Shown: positions 1 through 11,180 of the stretch, one piece after another
Layout of the letters: each line of letters starts with the position of its first letter
Numbering within the stretch: position 1 is the first letter of the stretch
Assembly: GCF_943734655.1 (NCBI RefSeq)
Contig: NC_071355.1
Location: forward strand, 196,105,939 to 196,169,938
Length of the DNA: 64,000 bases
Reading direction: 5' to 3'
Origin: Sabethes cyaneus
Lineage: Eukaryota; Arthropoda; Insecta; Diptera; Culicidae
Made by a program: the position numbers and the translations under genes
The notes under the pieces: generated by a model
Told to the model about the DNA's origin: nothing
Database searches by the model: none
What the model saw: only the letters and a program-made list of their open reading frames with translations

Positions 1-597
1 TTGTAGAGCTGAATGCAATCTGCAATCTTTCTGAACTGAGTATTCAATTATTTTTTGTACTTACGCAGTAATAATGTTGCAACTTTATCCATAGCGCAAA
101 CAAATGTTCTATTTATATAACAAGATTTAAAGGCCGTTTCTATTACAAATGGAACAAATAATGCACTCTATTAAGCAAAATTGTAGATTACATTCAGTTC
201 TACAAATGCTTCATACATGTTTTTTACAGATTTTGCTTCTGTGAGGCACTGCAGTTGAATGTGCGTAAGTGATCGTACGTGAGTACAGTCACCCTGTGCT
301 GAAGACAAAATTAAATAGAAAAGATAAAATATTTCAGCCCAGTAGTATTTTTTCTATGTTTATTAGGTAAAAATTTACAAAAATAATCAAAAAAGATCTT
401 ATTTAGGTTTTTTATGACGAATCTGTGATAATAATTTTCCACCTAATTTGTGACTTTTCCATATAAGAAGCATAATTTGCAAAAAATCTGTACGTGATGG
501 AGAAAAACGGAAATCAGTTTTGGATTCAGCACTCTAAAAACATATAATTCATCTAAAATATCTCATGCGTCTGAATAAAAATTTTTTTTGCAGACCT
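1..597. other. AT-rich DNA, no gene seen
   Basis: No coding region, RNA gene or complete element is recognised. Positions about 171-213 (a GTAGAT...TTCTACAAATG stretch) resemble about 63318-63355 near the other end of the window, so part of this is probably an unclassified dispersed repeat. Confidence 0.5.
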
Positions 598-1265
598 CTG
601 ATTATCCATTGTTGGAAAAAAATTAGTGTACATTTGAAAACGGTCCGTAATTGGCTGTTCGGCGCAGCTTCCGTTTGATGTCGGAAAAGAAGCGTTGTAC
701 GGTCGTCATATCAACTTTGCGAATGCATCTCTTGATTCTACTATTCAACTGTTTGCAATTCGTGGCTCTCCAGTTATTTGTACAATACCAAGGAACTCAA
801 AATTCCGTAGAAATCTTTGATTGGGCGCTCAGAGATAGATTTTTCGGGGCGTGGTTTTGGGTATAAATGGAATCGATTGTGTTTTTTTGGCGTAATGCGA
901 TGTTGCTCTATCGGGCCAAAACATGTATTGTCCATCTTTTTTTTTCAAACATTCGTCTGGTGCACATCTTAATTGATAGACAAACCAGAGGGTTTGTTGT
1001 TGAAGACACGAGAAAGAGAACGATGTCCTTCTGCGTCGATAATTTTGGCTGGTCTTCCACTACCTTGCTTGCGAATAGTTGTTGGGTATCTTAGGATATG
1101 GTAAATAGTCGAAGCCGCAAGATATTTGCTTTTTGAATGTTGTACCTTTTATATACTTCCGAGATTTCCAGTTCGTAGAAGTGTACAACGCGCTCCCGAC
1201 ATGCTTCTTCTTTCGACGCCATTTTAAGTAAAACTAGGCAAGCATAAACAAAATGAAAAATATTG

Positions 1266-1316
<51 letters not shown>

Positions 1317-1406
1317 AACACATACATACTCTCATTTCTCTCTGAGCTCGTTTGTTCTTGAGTATAGGGGCCGCGAAAAAAATCCAAAATTTTAGTTGCC
1401 ACCCGT
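598..1406 (-). pseudogene. Decayed mariner/Tc1-type transposon (copy A)
   Basis: This is a dead cut-and-paste DNA transposon, read on the minus strand. The N-terminus MASKEEACRERVVHFYE lies near 1222-1172 and resembles the helix-turn-helix start of mariner-type transposases. A segment like the catalytic WPD...ASSHYAK region lies near 925-880. A region resembling RPIEDFWG reads RPIKDFYG near 820-800, so the expected catalytic Glu appears to be Lys. Most of the segment between the DNA-binding and catalytic parts is missing and there are frameshifts. The right terminal inverted repeat, read inward from 1406, starts ACGGGTGGCAACTAAAATTT and matches both ends of copy B at 53713-57367. The left end is lost: similarity to copy B starts near 598. 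Copy A lacks the two insertions in copy B and so serves as an empty-site reference. Confidence 0.8.
1270..1314. repeat. (AG)n microsatellite inside mariner copy A
   Basis: About 22 uninterrupted AG units sit just upstream of the transposase start on the minus strand. Copy B carries a much longer GA tract at the same place (57166-57277), so the tract belongs to the element and has changed length after transposition. Confidence 0.95.
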
Positions 1407-2089
1407 TTCCAGAGTTATGAATTGATTTCTAACGATTGATAGCCATAAACCATACAGAGCAGCAAACTTTGAACGCGTTTTTCTCGAAATCCGCACTTTG
1501 TCACTTGGTTCGGTCTGACTACCGACCATTTGGTGTCCAATTTCAATTTATTTGTGATGTGATTTGTCATTAATTTTTTTGATAAAATTCATCCGACAGG
1601 TGTGTCTTAATGAATCTAATTTAATTCCAATTTTAACTACAGTACGACTCTAGTTTCAAATGCAGTGTCAGATTTAATGTACGTCCAATTTCAAATCTTA
1701 TTTATAGTGCGATTCCACGTTTTATTTCAGTCCCTATTCAAGCCCTATTTCATGTCTTATTTCAATCTCAATTTGAGATCCAATTTCCAGTTCTGTTTTA
1801 AGCCCGATTTCAAATAAGAGTTTAAGTCAAGTGGTGAGCCTAGGCTGGTGCACGTTTTCCACCTTCCCTATAAAATTTAATGTAATGAAATCTCGTAACC
1901 TTACTCGAAAGTCCGAAGTTTTTAACCTAACTTAACCTTTATGTCCAGCGTTTTACGATGAGTAATTTGATTGCGTAAAAATAAACCCACCAGTCTACAA
2001 TTATTTGGTGTTTCCAGGCAAGCAAAATGTAACTCTAATGAAAATATAATATATGTACAAAGAACATATATTATACATTTCCCTGACAT
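1407..2089. other. Non-coding DNA with loose ATTTCAA-type repetition
   Basis: No gene is seen. From about 1535 to 1830 the sequence keeps returning to variants of TCCAATTTCAA and CTTATTTCA at irregular spacing, a very degenerate simple repeat. The rest is AT-rich and unremarkable. Confidence 0.4.
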
Positions 2090-2124
2090 GGTATAAATAC
2101 CAGCGTGCCACATCCTCCCCCTGC
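2090..2124 (-). other. Purine tract plus possible LTR start (minus)
   Basis: Read on the minus strand, a purine run GGGGGAGGA is followed directly by TGTGGCACGCTGGTATTTAT. This is the arrangement of a polypurine tract next to the 5'-TG of an LTR. An inverted near-copy lies at 4431-4463. No internal coding region or second LTR is recognised, so the call rests on the junction alone. Confidence 0.35.
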
Positions 2125-2216
2125 ATGAAATTTCCAATTCAATATATCTAAAATTAAAAAAAGAAGAAAACTTATCCAATTTAATTGTACTATGTATATT
2201 TTATTCACGACAGATA

Positions 2217-4232
2217 GGGTAACGACCCCAGAATTCGCCCCTTTTATCAGGTTTTTATGCTGTAAAATGAATAAATCGCCATATTATTATAAAATCAGCC
2301 CTGAACTCAGACAAGTAGGACTATATATTAATATTCTATCTATTTTGGCTATTCGGAATCGCGAAAATTGAAATTTGATAGCAAAAAACCCAATTTTGTG
2401 CAGGAACCTCTAGTACCACATTTCGCCCATAGCGATCCAAAATTCGTCCCCCATGTGACCCAGATTTCGCCCACTTGTTATTTGTTGCAAATTTCCCAAA
2501 TAACCTCAATTATTTTGTTAGAATTGTTGTTACTATTATTTAACTTTAAGATTATGTCAATCCAGTGCTTAATATGGCAATCAAATTGTATCAGGAATTC
2601 GTTAAATGTAAAGCTAAATTGAAATAAACTGATCATCATCACCTCCTGATACCTGATTCAGTAAAACTAAAAAACACAGAGAAGGTGGGTTTTTACTAAA
2701 TGTTTATTTTCATTGCAGTAAAATAAGGCTTTTGCCACTCGTCAAAGATATTTAAAATGAATGGTCCTGTTGGTGCTTTTTCTGGTCCTTTGCTGAATTC
2801 ATTTTCACTATTGATATGTGGGATATCAGTGCCTACAGAATGGTACAATGTTTATTTTAATAGTTTAAATAACCTTAATGATTACTTATATCATTGTTTA
2901 GTATTTTTTTGGGAAAGAGTAAATGTTTACTGTGAACAATAAAAAATTAGATGAACTGGAAAATCTTGATATTGGGCTATATATATTGACTAATCGAAGG
3001 TGAGACTCGAATCCACAACCTAACTTCTTCCCCAAGAAATAACTAAGCTTAACTGCTATATAGTCAATAAAAAGTTGAAGAAAAACAATTGTTTAGTAAA
3101 TTACTGTCTGTAAATGGGTATGCCGGTTTACTGTATTAAATATTCCTGGTAACTGGTAAGCATACCCATCTTACCTACTCAACTAGGATATTTTTGGACA
3201 TAACTTGGAATTCTTAACTAGCATTTTTGGTTAGACCGGGTTTGTAATGCTAAGATATTAGAGTTTTCATGATATTATCGAAATATTCTATTTTATCACC
3301 ACGATTATTTCTTTGTTGTCTGCATTCCACATTAAATACTTTTCATGACAACAATTTTATTGCGCTTATATGCTTTAAAATAGTAGACGGATTTTTCGTG
3401 TGATTTTTCAATAGTCAGATTTATTCTCATGACAAGAAAAATTGTGATTTTTAAGAATATTATGCGCGTCTTATTAATTCGTGCGGTTTTAATCTTATCA
3501 TCAATTTCGATGCCGATTATTGCTAATTCAACATTTCGCTAAACCCCATTAGCCCATGTTTAGCAGGTAATTCGTTTGTTAGATGAATTTAAATGAATAT
3601 GATGTGCTTTCTGCATCAAAATATTATTTATTCGATACTTTTACACACCATTTTGATAAACATAAATCAGCGAACAAACTAATCGATTGTGACTTGCTTT
3701 TGCTTATGTGTGGCATATTTGCATATATTTGATAGATGAGGGCGAAAACTGGTTCACGCAGTAAGTTCGGCTAAGTATATACAGATTCGACCCGGGCGAA
3801 TTTTGGAACTCATATGATTTACAATACCCAGTTTTCGCCCAGTGCATTTATGTTCTATTTTCAGCAGAATTGCGATAAAATATTAAAATAAAAGCACAAT
3901 TATGAAATTTGAAACAGATATAACAAAATTGATGCGAAAAAAGTGCAAAGAGATACGATTTTCCATTACTTTTCCTCAATTTTATTTTTCGTGCTCGTTC
4001 TTGAAAATGGAAAAATCGCGTCTTAAATACAATACCTATTTTTCAAACCACATTAAATCATTAAAATACATAAAACAACACAACGAATTCTATTCAAATA
4101 ACTGAAAACTGAGTTAAATTGAATATAAATTAAACTAACAACTTATATTTCAACTATATATTGAGTTAAATCACGGGAATACCAATGGGAGGGCGAATTC
4201 TGGGGTGGGGGCGAATTGTGGGGTTCTTACCC
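2217..4232. mobile_element. Non-autonomous TIR element with TA target duplication
   Basis: The ends are imperfect inverted repeats of about 25 bp: GGGTAACGACCCCAGAATTC at the left, and inward from 4232 on the other strand GGGTAAGAACCCCACAATTC. Each end is flanked by TA (2215-2216 and 4233-4234), the target duplication of Tc1/mariner/pogo-type transposons. The TIR motif TTCGCCC recurs inside, near 2425, 2468, 3790, 3833 and 4193. No transposase is present, so this is a 2-kb non-autonomous element. An interior segment at about 2990-3030 has a minus-strand GGATTCGAGTC resembling a pol III B box; no tRNA fold is supported. Confidence 0.8.
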
Positions 4233-4276
4233 TACGTATTTCGCCTACGACTTGCAGACTTCCTCAGTGGCTGTTT
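4233..4276 (-). ncRNA. Hammerhead-like motif, split by the TA element
   Basis: On the minus strand, removing the TIR element and one TA joins 4276-4233 to 2214-2195. The joined sequence has CTGAGGA (the CUGANGA core), a 6-bp stem GTCTGC/GTAGGC with loop AAGTC, GAAA, the self-complementary TACGTA and then TC. This is the order of a type I hammerhead with a very short stem III. One extra A lies between CTGAGGA and the stem, and stem I is poor, so it may be degenerate. Penelope-like elements are known to carry hammerhead motifs, and a related motif lies in the PLE at 54107-54161. The TIR element inserted exactly at the TA of TACGTA. Catalytic activity is not claimed. Confidence 0.45.
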
Positions 4277-4430
4277 TCGAACTTCGTCAATTACAAAACG
4301 GAGAGTGATTTCTTTACAGAACAAGTATGAGAGCTAACTAATTTCGATATATCAAACAAGAATAGTTTGACAACTATAAATAATCTATAATTGACCTGAA
4401 ATAATGTCATACATTAAAATATTTATTTTA

Positions 4431-4463
4431 CGGGGGAGGATGTGGCATGCTGGTATTTATACC
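4431..4463 (+). other. Purine tract plus possible LTR start (plus)
   Basis: ACGGGGGAGGA is followed by TGTGGCATGCTGGTATTTAT, almost identical to the minus-strand copy at 2090-2124. It is consistent with a polypurine tract and LTR start of a long-terminal-repeat retroelement. The downstream LTR end is not identified. Confidence 0.35.
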
Positions 4464-4924
4464 GTAATAGAGGAGTGTGGGTTGCACATTATCTGGGCAG
4501 TTGATGGTAGCGTGCAGGTGCAGAGAAAAAATGTCGGGATTGGTAGACCGCTTTCCGTGTTAAATGGGATCGGGAGTTAGTTGTATAGATGGTGCACCAC
4601 ATGGCATCGCAGTGATTTTTCAAAATCATCGTTTGGGCCGAAGAGATTCATAATTTAATGAAACGTTAGGCACTGACTAGTTTATACACTTATGAACGAA
4701 CCAAAATGAAACGTTAAACATTGACTAGGCTATGAACGAAATACCGTAAACGCACCCAATCCTGTGCATGGTGCCTAATTCTGCGCATCCCAAATTTTAG
4801 TCCAAACTTCCAAACTCCTGCACATTTTTATCTTAACTAATACATCTAGGAAAATATGCGTACATAGAGCGAGTCATTTGAGAATGCTACGATTTTTAAG
4901 AAAAAGCTTTAACCTCACAGTTCA
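4464..4924. other. Intergenic, possibly LTR-derived
   Basis: No gene is seen. The stretch may be the body of the LTR suggested at 4441, but no matching second copy or primer-binding site is visible. Around 4745-4790 motifs such as CACCCAATCCTGTGCATGG and TGCGCATCC resemble the repeated internal motifs of the TA elements; no matching inverted end was found. Confidence 0.3.
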
Positions 4925-5103
4925 TGTCTACAACGCTGGTCTAACAAGTCTAACAACAAGTCCGTTGTCGTATGTTCGGTTCTCGGCTGGGTTTTAGCAG
5001 CACGAGTTAGAAGGGTCGTTGCACTAGCTCTGTAATTACCTTGTACTCAGGTGTCACGTGTACAGACAGTAAAGACGTTTAGGCTCAAGGCTTTACTTTT
5101 TGG
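4925..5103 (+). mobile_element. tRNA-related SINE copy
   Basis: The head reads ACGCTGGTCTAACAAG (A-box-like), followed about 35 nt later by TATGTTCGGTTCTCGGCT (B-box-like, diverged from GTTCGAGTCTC). The tail reads GACGTTTAGGCTCAAGGCTT. The same head and tail occur at 29730-29906, and the tail at 7905-8080, so this is a dispersed family. It resembles the tRNA-derived SINEs of Aedes (Gecko/Feilai type); the exact family is uncertain. Confidence 0.6.
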
Positions 5104-7904
5104 TTAACCTGTTGATCTATTTTCGCTACAAACATGTAATCGTTGTGCTGCAAATTACTTTGTATATAAAACTGATGTTAGCACAGGTATAAAACTCTTC
5201 AGTCAATGACGCGCCATCCGCAGTCAAAGAACTAGCCTAAAACATCGGGTGTTGAGAAACAGATGTCAGAATAGTAAGCCGAAATCCAACGGCTATGGTG
5301 CCATACCTCTAATCATGACAAAATAAGATGACACCCCACGGAAGAATGATTTGCCACTTTTTGCTAATTGTTATGTCCAAAAATTTGCAACTCATGTGCG
5401 CACGATTGACATATAAATAAGCTGCAATCGCTTCCTGCTAAGAAGAGCTACTGGAAGGTGATTAATAAAGAAACAAAATAACTACCTACCGGTACTGCCA
5501 CTGAGAAAATGGGCTCGTCAGTTGTTGACAGATCAATTTATCGAATAAATACCCAGAGGAGCAGTCTTTGGAGTGAAAAAAAAAAAATAAAAAAATCCTT
5601 CTTTAGCGAATCTCAGCACATTAAATTTAATTCATATAAGTTTTTATGAAATGTTCAGAGCAATTTAGTCTGTTCTAAAATAACAAATATTAAAATATTG
5701 GAAAATATTATTTACAATTCGGAAATTTCTACTTTCCTGATGACACTTGCTGTAAAAAAATCACTTTATGAAAAAACTGCAAAAATGTTATCGCATCTAT
5801 AACCTCCTGGCATAAAGTTGGACTCTATTAAGATCGCTTTTTCATACTTTTTTGTTGTTTCGCTTTTAAGGAAGTTAATGATTTCCACCATTCTGCTGCG
5901 CTAATGATTAGGAAGCTAATGATGCCTATGATTCTGCAGCGCACTGCACAACTCGATTCTGCACAACTATGTCGTTCTGATAATTATGCTGCAAAAACCC
6001 GGATTCATTTGCTTTTTTTGTTAACGAAAACACCCCATTGATTTAAACGAGCGGCTGTCATCAATTCAGGGTTATTCATTAACTGAAGATTGCCAAGAAG
6101 TTGCTACAACATGTTTTGGTAACACATCATCAGCGAAAATAAACACCTCAATTCTTGTTTCCGAAGATACTATTGTACTTTGATAATTAATTTAAGCCTC
6201 ATCATTTCATTTCCATCATTATGCTCTCGGTGAAGTTTCGGCTGCAGACGTCTACCTGCCAGCAGTCACACAGTGGTACTACAGTTGTCCAAAAATCAAA
6301 TCAATACAAAAACAAACCAAATTTGCCATCCAAGAAAAAATATAATGCTGCAACTTTTAAGGTCTTAGTTTAATTCTAACGCTTAGAAACATTATCCTTC
6401 TTTTCAACTGTCCTTCAGAAATAAAAATTTAGTTATTCAATTTGCTTTTTTCGGCACGAATTTTGACCTCTTTTTTCTATGTCACTGTGTAAGCCGGTAC
6501 GAGCGTTGACGCTGACTCGTCACTTTTTTTTCACAGACAGCTGGCGAGCCTTTTTTGCCATGCTTCTCCTAAGAAGTGAGGAACCACAGAAGAGGAACAT
6601 CTGTGGCTGGCTGTCCACAGTTGGTCCGATAGACGCTTCCCGACCGGCTTACCCATACAATTTTTGCGCGTGACACGTCTCCGAGGAATGCAAACTTGAT
6701 GATGTGCACACGCTTGAACTTGAAATTATACGGCCGGCGCACCGCAGCAGTACGGAGCAACTTTGAAACGGCCCAAATTGATTCTCTTGGGTATTCATTC
6801 GAAAATAATCTCACTTATTTATCGCGGGAATTAAAGCAATCTAAAGTTGATATTTGCGTGCTATGCCAATCGTCACGGCAATGCATGCCAAATAAGTCGT
6901 AAACGCGCTCAAGTTACATCCGGTTCAAGCTTCCATCTTTTTTTATTCAACACGCAAATCGCAAAAATGCCACATTTAGAAGATGAACCACACGGTGCTA
7001 TTTAGATTAGCCCTCGAGCAGCGTTTTTGGTTTAATACTTAACCGTGTATATCGAATATATGAAGTCTTTCGCCTCTCTAGGATAATAATAGCGCACTTT
7101 TCGGCTTAGTCGCAAGGACGCCGGTTATAAGAACGCTTATAAGATCGTTAGTTGTGGCTGCAGCACCATCACGCCGGTACTTGTACATAGCTACTGGTGT
7201 GGTTTTGCACATCATATTCCGGCTGGTAATGTCCAACTGTCCGGGCAATGTCACTGACTATTGGGGATAAATGACCCACGACGACAACAACGACGACGAA
7301 CACACGATACGAACGGAAGATTTCATGAGATGAAGTAATTAAGCGTGCAGATGGCATTTACTTGGTTCCGAACCCACGAACGGTGATATAAGGATGATGA
7401 GGGCAAGATTTATAAATGATAGCCATTTAATAATAATTGGCCAAGGATGATTGGCGACACAATAAATCATGTAAGGCACCTCCAAAAGGACATCTAGATG
7501 GTGGGAGTTTAATGTCTTCATTCGGAAACAACAGAACGGATGGTTGCCAGTCATTAAATTCTGATGCTGAGTTATGACGGAGTATCAGCTTTCTTGCTTA
7601 CCTTTAAAGATGTATTATGTACGCGTTTGCGCAGCGAAGCGCGCTCTAAGCGCATCTCATTATTGAGCAAGACTTCCTTGTTCGTTCCTTTCGAAAACAG
7701 TTTCTTTTCGAATTTTTCCAGCTTAAATAAATGCAAAAATATGCCGGTGAAGTTTGTCTGCATTCCTTTATCGTGACCAAACAACTGCATAATGTTTGAG
7801 TCATATTTAGTTCAGTTTATTAGTTTCACTAATTGCGCGTTAAAAATAGTAAGATTCTTTCAGATATTTATGTCAAAATTGAACTGACTTATTTAAATGA
7901 ACCT
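5104..7904. other. Non-coding stretch, no gene recognised
   Basis: No convincing coding region. TATAAATA at about 5412 followed by AATAAA at about 5464 could be LTR R/U5 signals, but no LTR boundaries are supported. 6480-6800 and 7150-7560 are less AT-rich and contain short open frames on both strands that match nothing recognised. Confidence 0.4.
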
Positions 7905-8080
7905 ACTATGACCAGCTGGTAAACGGCTGGGTAATCCCTATCCCTCTGCTAGATAGAGTCAGTAGGATTTTTGCACCTGCCCCGTAACTGTCCTGTACTT
8001 TAAAAACCGTCCGTGAAGCCTGTCGATAAAGAAGTGTCAAGTCTTAGAAAGACGTTTAAGTCCAAGGCTTTTTTTATCCC
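7905..8080 (+). mobile_element. SINE, 3' part
   Basis: The region contains CTAGATAGAGTCAGTAGGAT, as in the copy at 29730-29906, and ends GACGTTTAAGTCCAAGGCTT, as in the copy at 4925-5103. The tRNA-like head is poorly preserved. It abuts the 5' end of the RTE copy that follows. Confidence 0.5.
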
Positions 8081-10415
8081 TACCTCCTCGTGGTACCAGC
8101 CGGGATACGAGCAACCTTAGCGGAGTTGGGGTAACCAACCTCGGTGTAAATTGGGGTCGTATGGTGACAGGGAAGGGGGAATCATCGTCCTTGTGTCAGT
8201 GTGGGACGGACGCTAAACAGTACTGTCACGATGGTCCTCCGGTGACACAGGGGATTGGTGCAGCCCCTAAAAGCCATCCGTAAAACATACTAGTAAAGGA
8301 AGCAAATAATGTAAATAGGAACCGGAATAATCGGCTTAGATCAAAGTAACGAGAAAGGACTAACGGTTGGAAACTTGTAACATAGAACTGCAAGTCTCAC
8401 CATTTTCTGGAAAGTACCCGCATCCTTTTCGACTTATTGAGGGTCCGCAAGTTTGACATTGTAGCGCTGCAGGAGGTATGCTCGAAGGGGTTCACGGTAC
8501 ATTCGTATGTACCGTTAGTTAGTGGCCGTTTCTTCAACATTAAGCATTCTGAACGGGCATAGCTCACACCTAGAAAGTGACGAGGACGATAAGGACGCTT
8601 TTTACGTGCAGCTTGAGTGTGAATACGACAACTTCCCAAGACATGACGTCAAAATCGTTATCGGAGACTTCAACGCTCAGGTTGGCCAGGAGGAGGAATT
8701 TGGATCGGTTATTGAAAGGCTCCGCTCACCCACTTACGAACGAAAATGGCCATCAACTTATTGACTTCGCCGCCTCCAAAAATATGACCATCCGTAGTAC
8801 GTTCTTCCGGCACAGCCTCCCATATCGGTACACCTAGTCATCACCATAACAGACGAATTCGCAAATCGATCACGTTTTGATTGATGGAATGATCGAAAGC
8901 ACTTCTAGGATATCATCGACGTTAGAACCTATCGTGGCGCAAACGTCGATTCTGATCACTACCTTTTGATAGTTAAAATCGCCAAAGACTTTCCTTTGTT
9001 ACCAACATTCGGTACCGTTGCCGGCCACGGTACATTCTGGAACTCAAGTGCGATACGCACTCGCCACTCAAGACTCAAGTTACCTCAGGTCGCTACTGAG
9101 TACGCCTAACGCCTTGAGGTTGCGCTGCCGAGTAAGGGAGAGCTGAACGAAGCCCCTCTAGAGGATTGCTGGGATAGCATTTAAGCAGCCATCAACAGCG
9201 CAGCGGAAGATGCCATTGGGTTCGCTGAGAGGAGTCGATGTAACTGGTTTGAGGAGGAACGCCATAGGATGTTAGATGAATGCAGCGCGATGTTGCAGCT
9301 GGGGATCCGTCAAAACGTGCAACAGCATATAGGCAGAAACGAAGACCACAAATCCACTTTTCCGGGATAAGAAGAGCCACCAGGAAGAAATGGAGTGCGA
9401 GGACATGAAACAGCTGTACCACTCTTAGGAAATGTGTAAATTCTACAAGAAAGTGAACGTATCCCGCAAAAGGTTTGTGTCGCGAGCCGAAATATGCCCT
9501 GATAAATACGGAGCGATCTTGCCGGATGAGCGTGAGGTGCTCGAAAGGTGGAAGCAGCACTACAATGAGCACATGAATGGCACGGAGACGGAATACCAAG
9601 ACAACAGGGAGAATTACTACTTCAGTACGGCGGATGATGGTGTTGTGCCGATCCCCACAATAGGTGAAGGGATCGAAGCCCTCGAGTAGCTTAAGAACAA
9701 TCAGGCAGCTGGCAAAGATGGCATTGTACCGGAGCTTATCAAGACAGGTTAGTTATTTGTATGCAGTAGCTGATAGTCGGGATTTGGGAAACGGAACAGC
9801 TACCGGAGAATTGGTAGGAGGGAGTAATATGCCCAACACACAAGAAGAACGCTAAGTTGGAATGTGAGAATTATGGAGTGATCACCAAATCTTTGTGCTG
9901 CGACAGATCCTCCAAAAGTGTCGCGAATACCAAGTCCCTACGCACCACCTATTCATAGATTTCAAGGTCGCCTACGATACTATCGACTGCGAAGAACTAT
10001 GGAAAATTATGGACGAAAATGGTTTTCCCGGGAAGCTGACAAGACTGATAAGGCCACGATGGATGGTGTTCGGTGCTGTGTGAAGATTTCGGGTGCGTTA
10101 TCAAGCCTGTTCGAAACATGCAGCGGACTTCGACAAGGTGATAGTATTTCCTGTCTCCTGTTCAACAGGAAGGGGTCATTAAACGTGCGGGTTTTAACAT
10201 GCGGGGCACGATCGCCAATGAATCTAGCTAATTTATCTGTTTAGCTAAGGACGTGGACATTGCCGGAGGGACGTTCCAGGCGGTTACTGAGCAGTATACC
10301 AAACTGAAACGTGAAGCAGTGATTGGATTGGTACTAAATACGTCTAAAACCAGGTATCTATTAGTAGGGGGAACTAAGTGCGATCGAGCTCGCATAGGCA
10401 ATACTATAATATGGT

Positions 10416-11165
10416 CTTTTGAGTGGCGAGTGCGTATCGCACAGATTCACCTGACGCAATCTGCGTCTTAGCGGATATGATGCCTATTGCCATCATCATC
10501 AGCGAGGACGTAGAGTGTTCCAACCAACGTGGAAATAGAGGCATACGGAGTACCGCAAGATCGGCCTCGATGATCACATGGCAGCGGGCATGGTTTGATT
10601 CCACAAAAGGCCGGTGGACACATCGACTTATCCCGGAAGTATCCGGGTGAGTTAACAGGCGCCACAGCGAAGTCAACTTCCAACTGGCACAGATTTTGTA
10701 AGGGAATGGTTGTTTTAGACAGTATCTGCACAAGTTTGGGCATGCGCGTCCCGAATACGTGGATGTAGAGGAAACTGCAGAACATGTTTTCTTCATATGC
10801 CCTCGTTTCGTGGGCGCATGAAGCAACATGATGGCGGTGAGCGGACAGGACACTACTCCGGCTAACTTAGTCCAAAGGAAGTGTTCCAGCTCGGACGTCT
10901 GGGGAGCGGTCCATGCGGCTGCTACCCAGATTGTACTTGAGCTACAAAACCGTTGGAGAGTCGATCAACGGCGAATAAACAGCTTTACTACCGTCCAACA
11001 GTTATCTAAGAGGATGCGTTAAGCACAATAGCCCCTTCCTGAAGTAATACCGATAAGGTGGTTAGGGGGGTCGGGATACCCAACCCCACACCCTGAGTTG
11101 TCTTCTCAGGTGTCTGATAGTACCGTATCTTTCCAGGTGCTTAGCAGATTTCCCTACTCGTAAAA
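10416..11165 (+). pseudogene. 5'-truncated R1-clade LINE tail inserted in RTE copy 1
   Basis: One frame from about 10423 to 11022 encodes the region C-terminal to the RT of an R1-type LINE: AYRTDSPDAICVLADMMPI, then GRWTHRLIPEVSG, HSEVNFQLAQI, GNGCFRQYLHKFGHA and VEETAEHVFFICPRF. It is interrupted only by three stop codons. Two Cys of the usual C-terminal Cys/His motif are replaced (RPEYVD). A 3' UTR runs to about 11165 and ends in an A run. The flanks AGGCAATACTATAATATGGT (10396-10415) and AGGCAATAGTATGGT (11166-11180) look like a diverged target duplication taken from the RTE sequence. Confidence 0.75.
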
Positions 11166-11180
11166 AGGCAATAGTATGGT

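Noticed and set aside
2985..3065. tRNA gene (minus strand, GGATTCGAGTC)
   Set aside because: Only a B-box-like motif is present; no cloverleaf could be drawn.
5374..5512. Solo LTR with TATAAATA and AATAAA
   Set aside because: No paired LTR, target duplication or primer-binding site could be identified.
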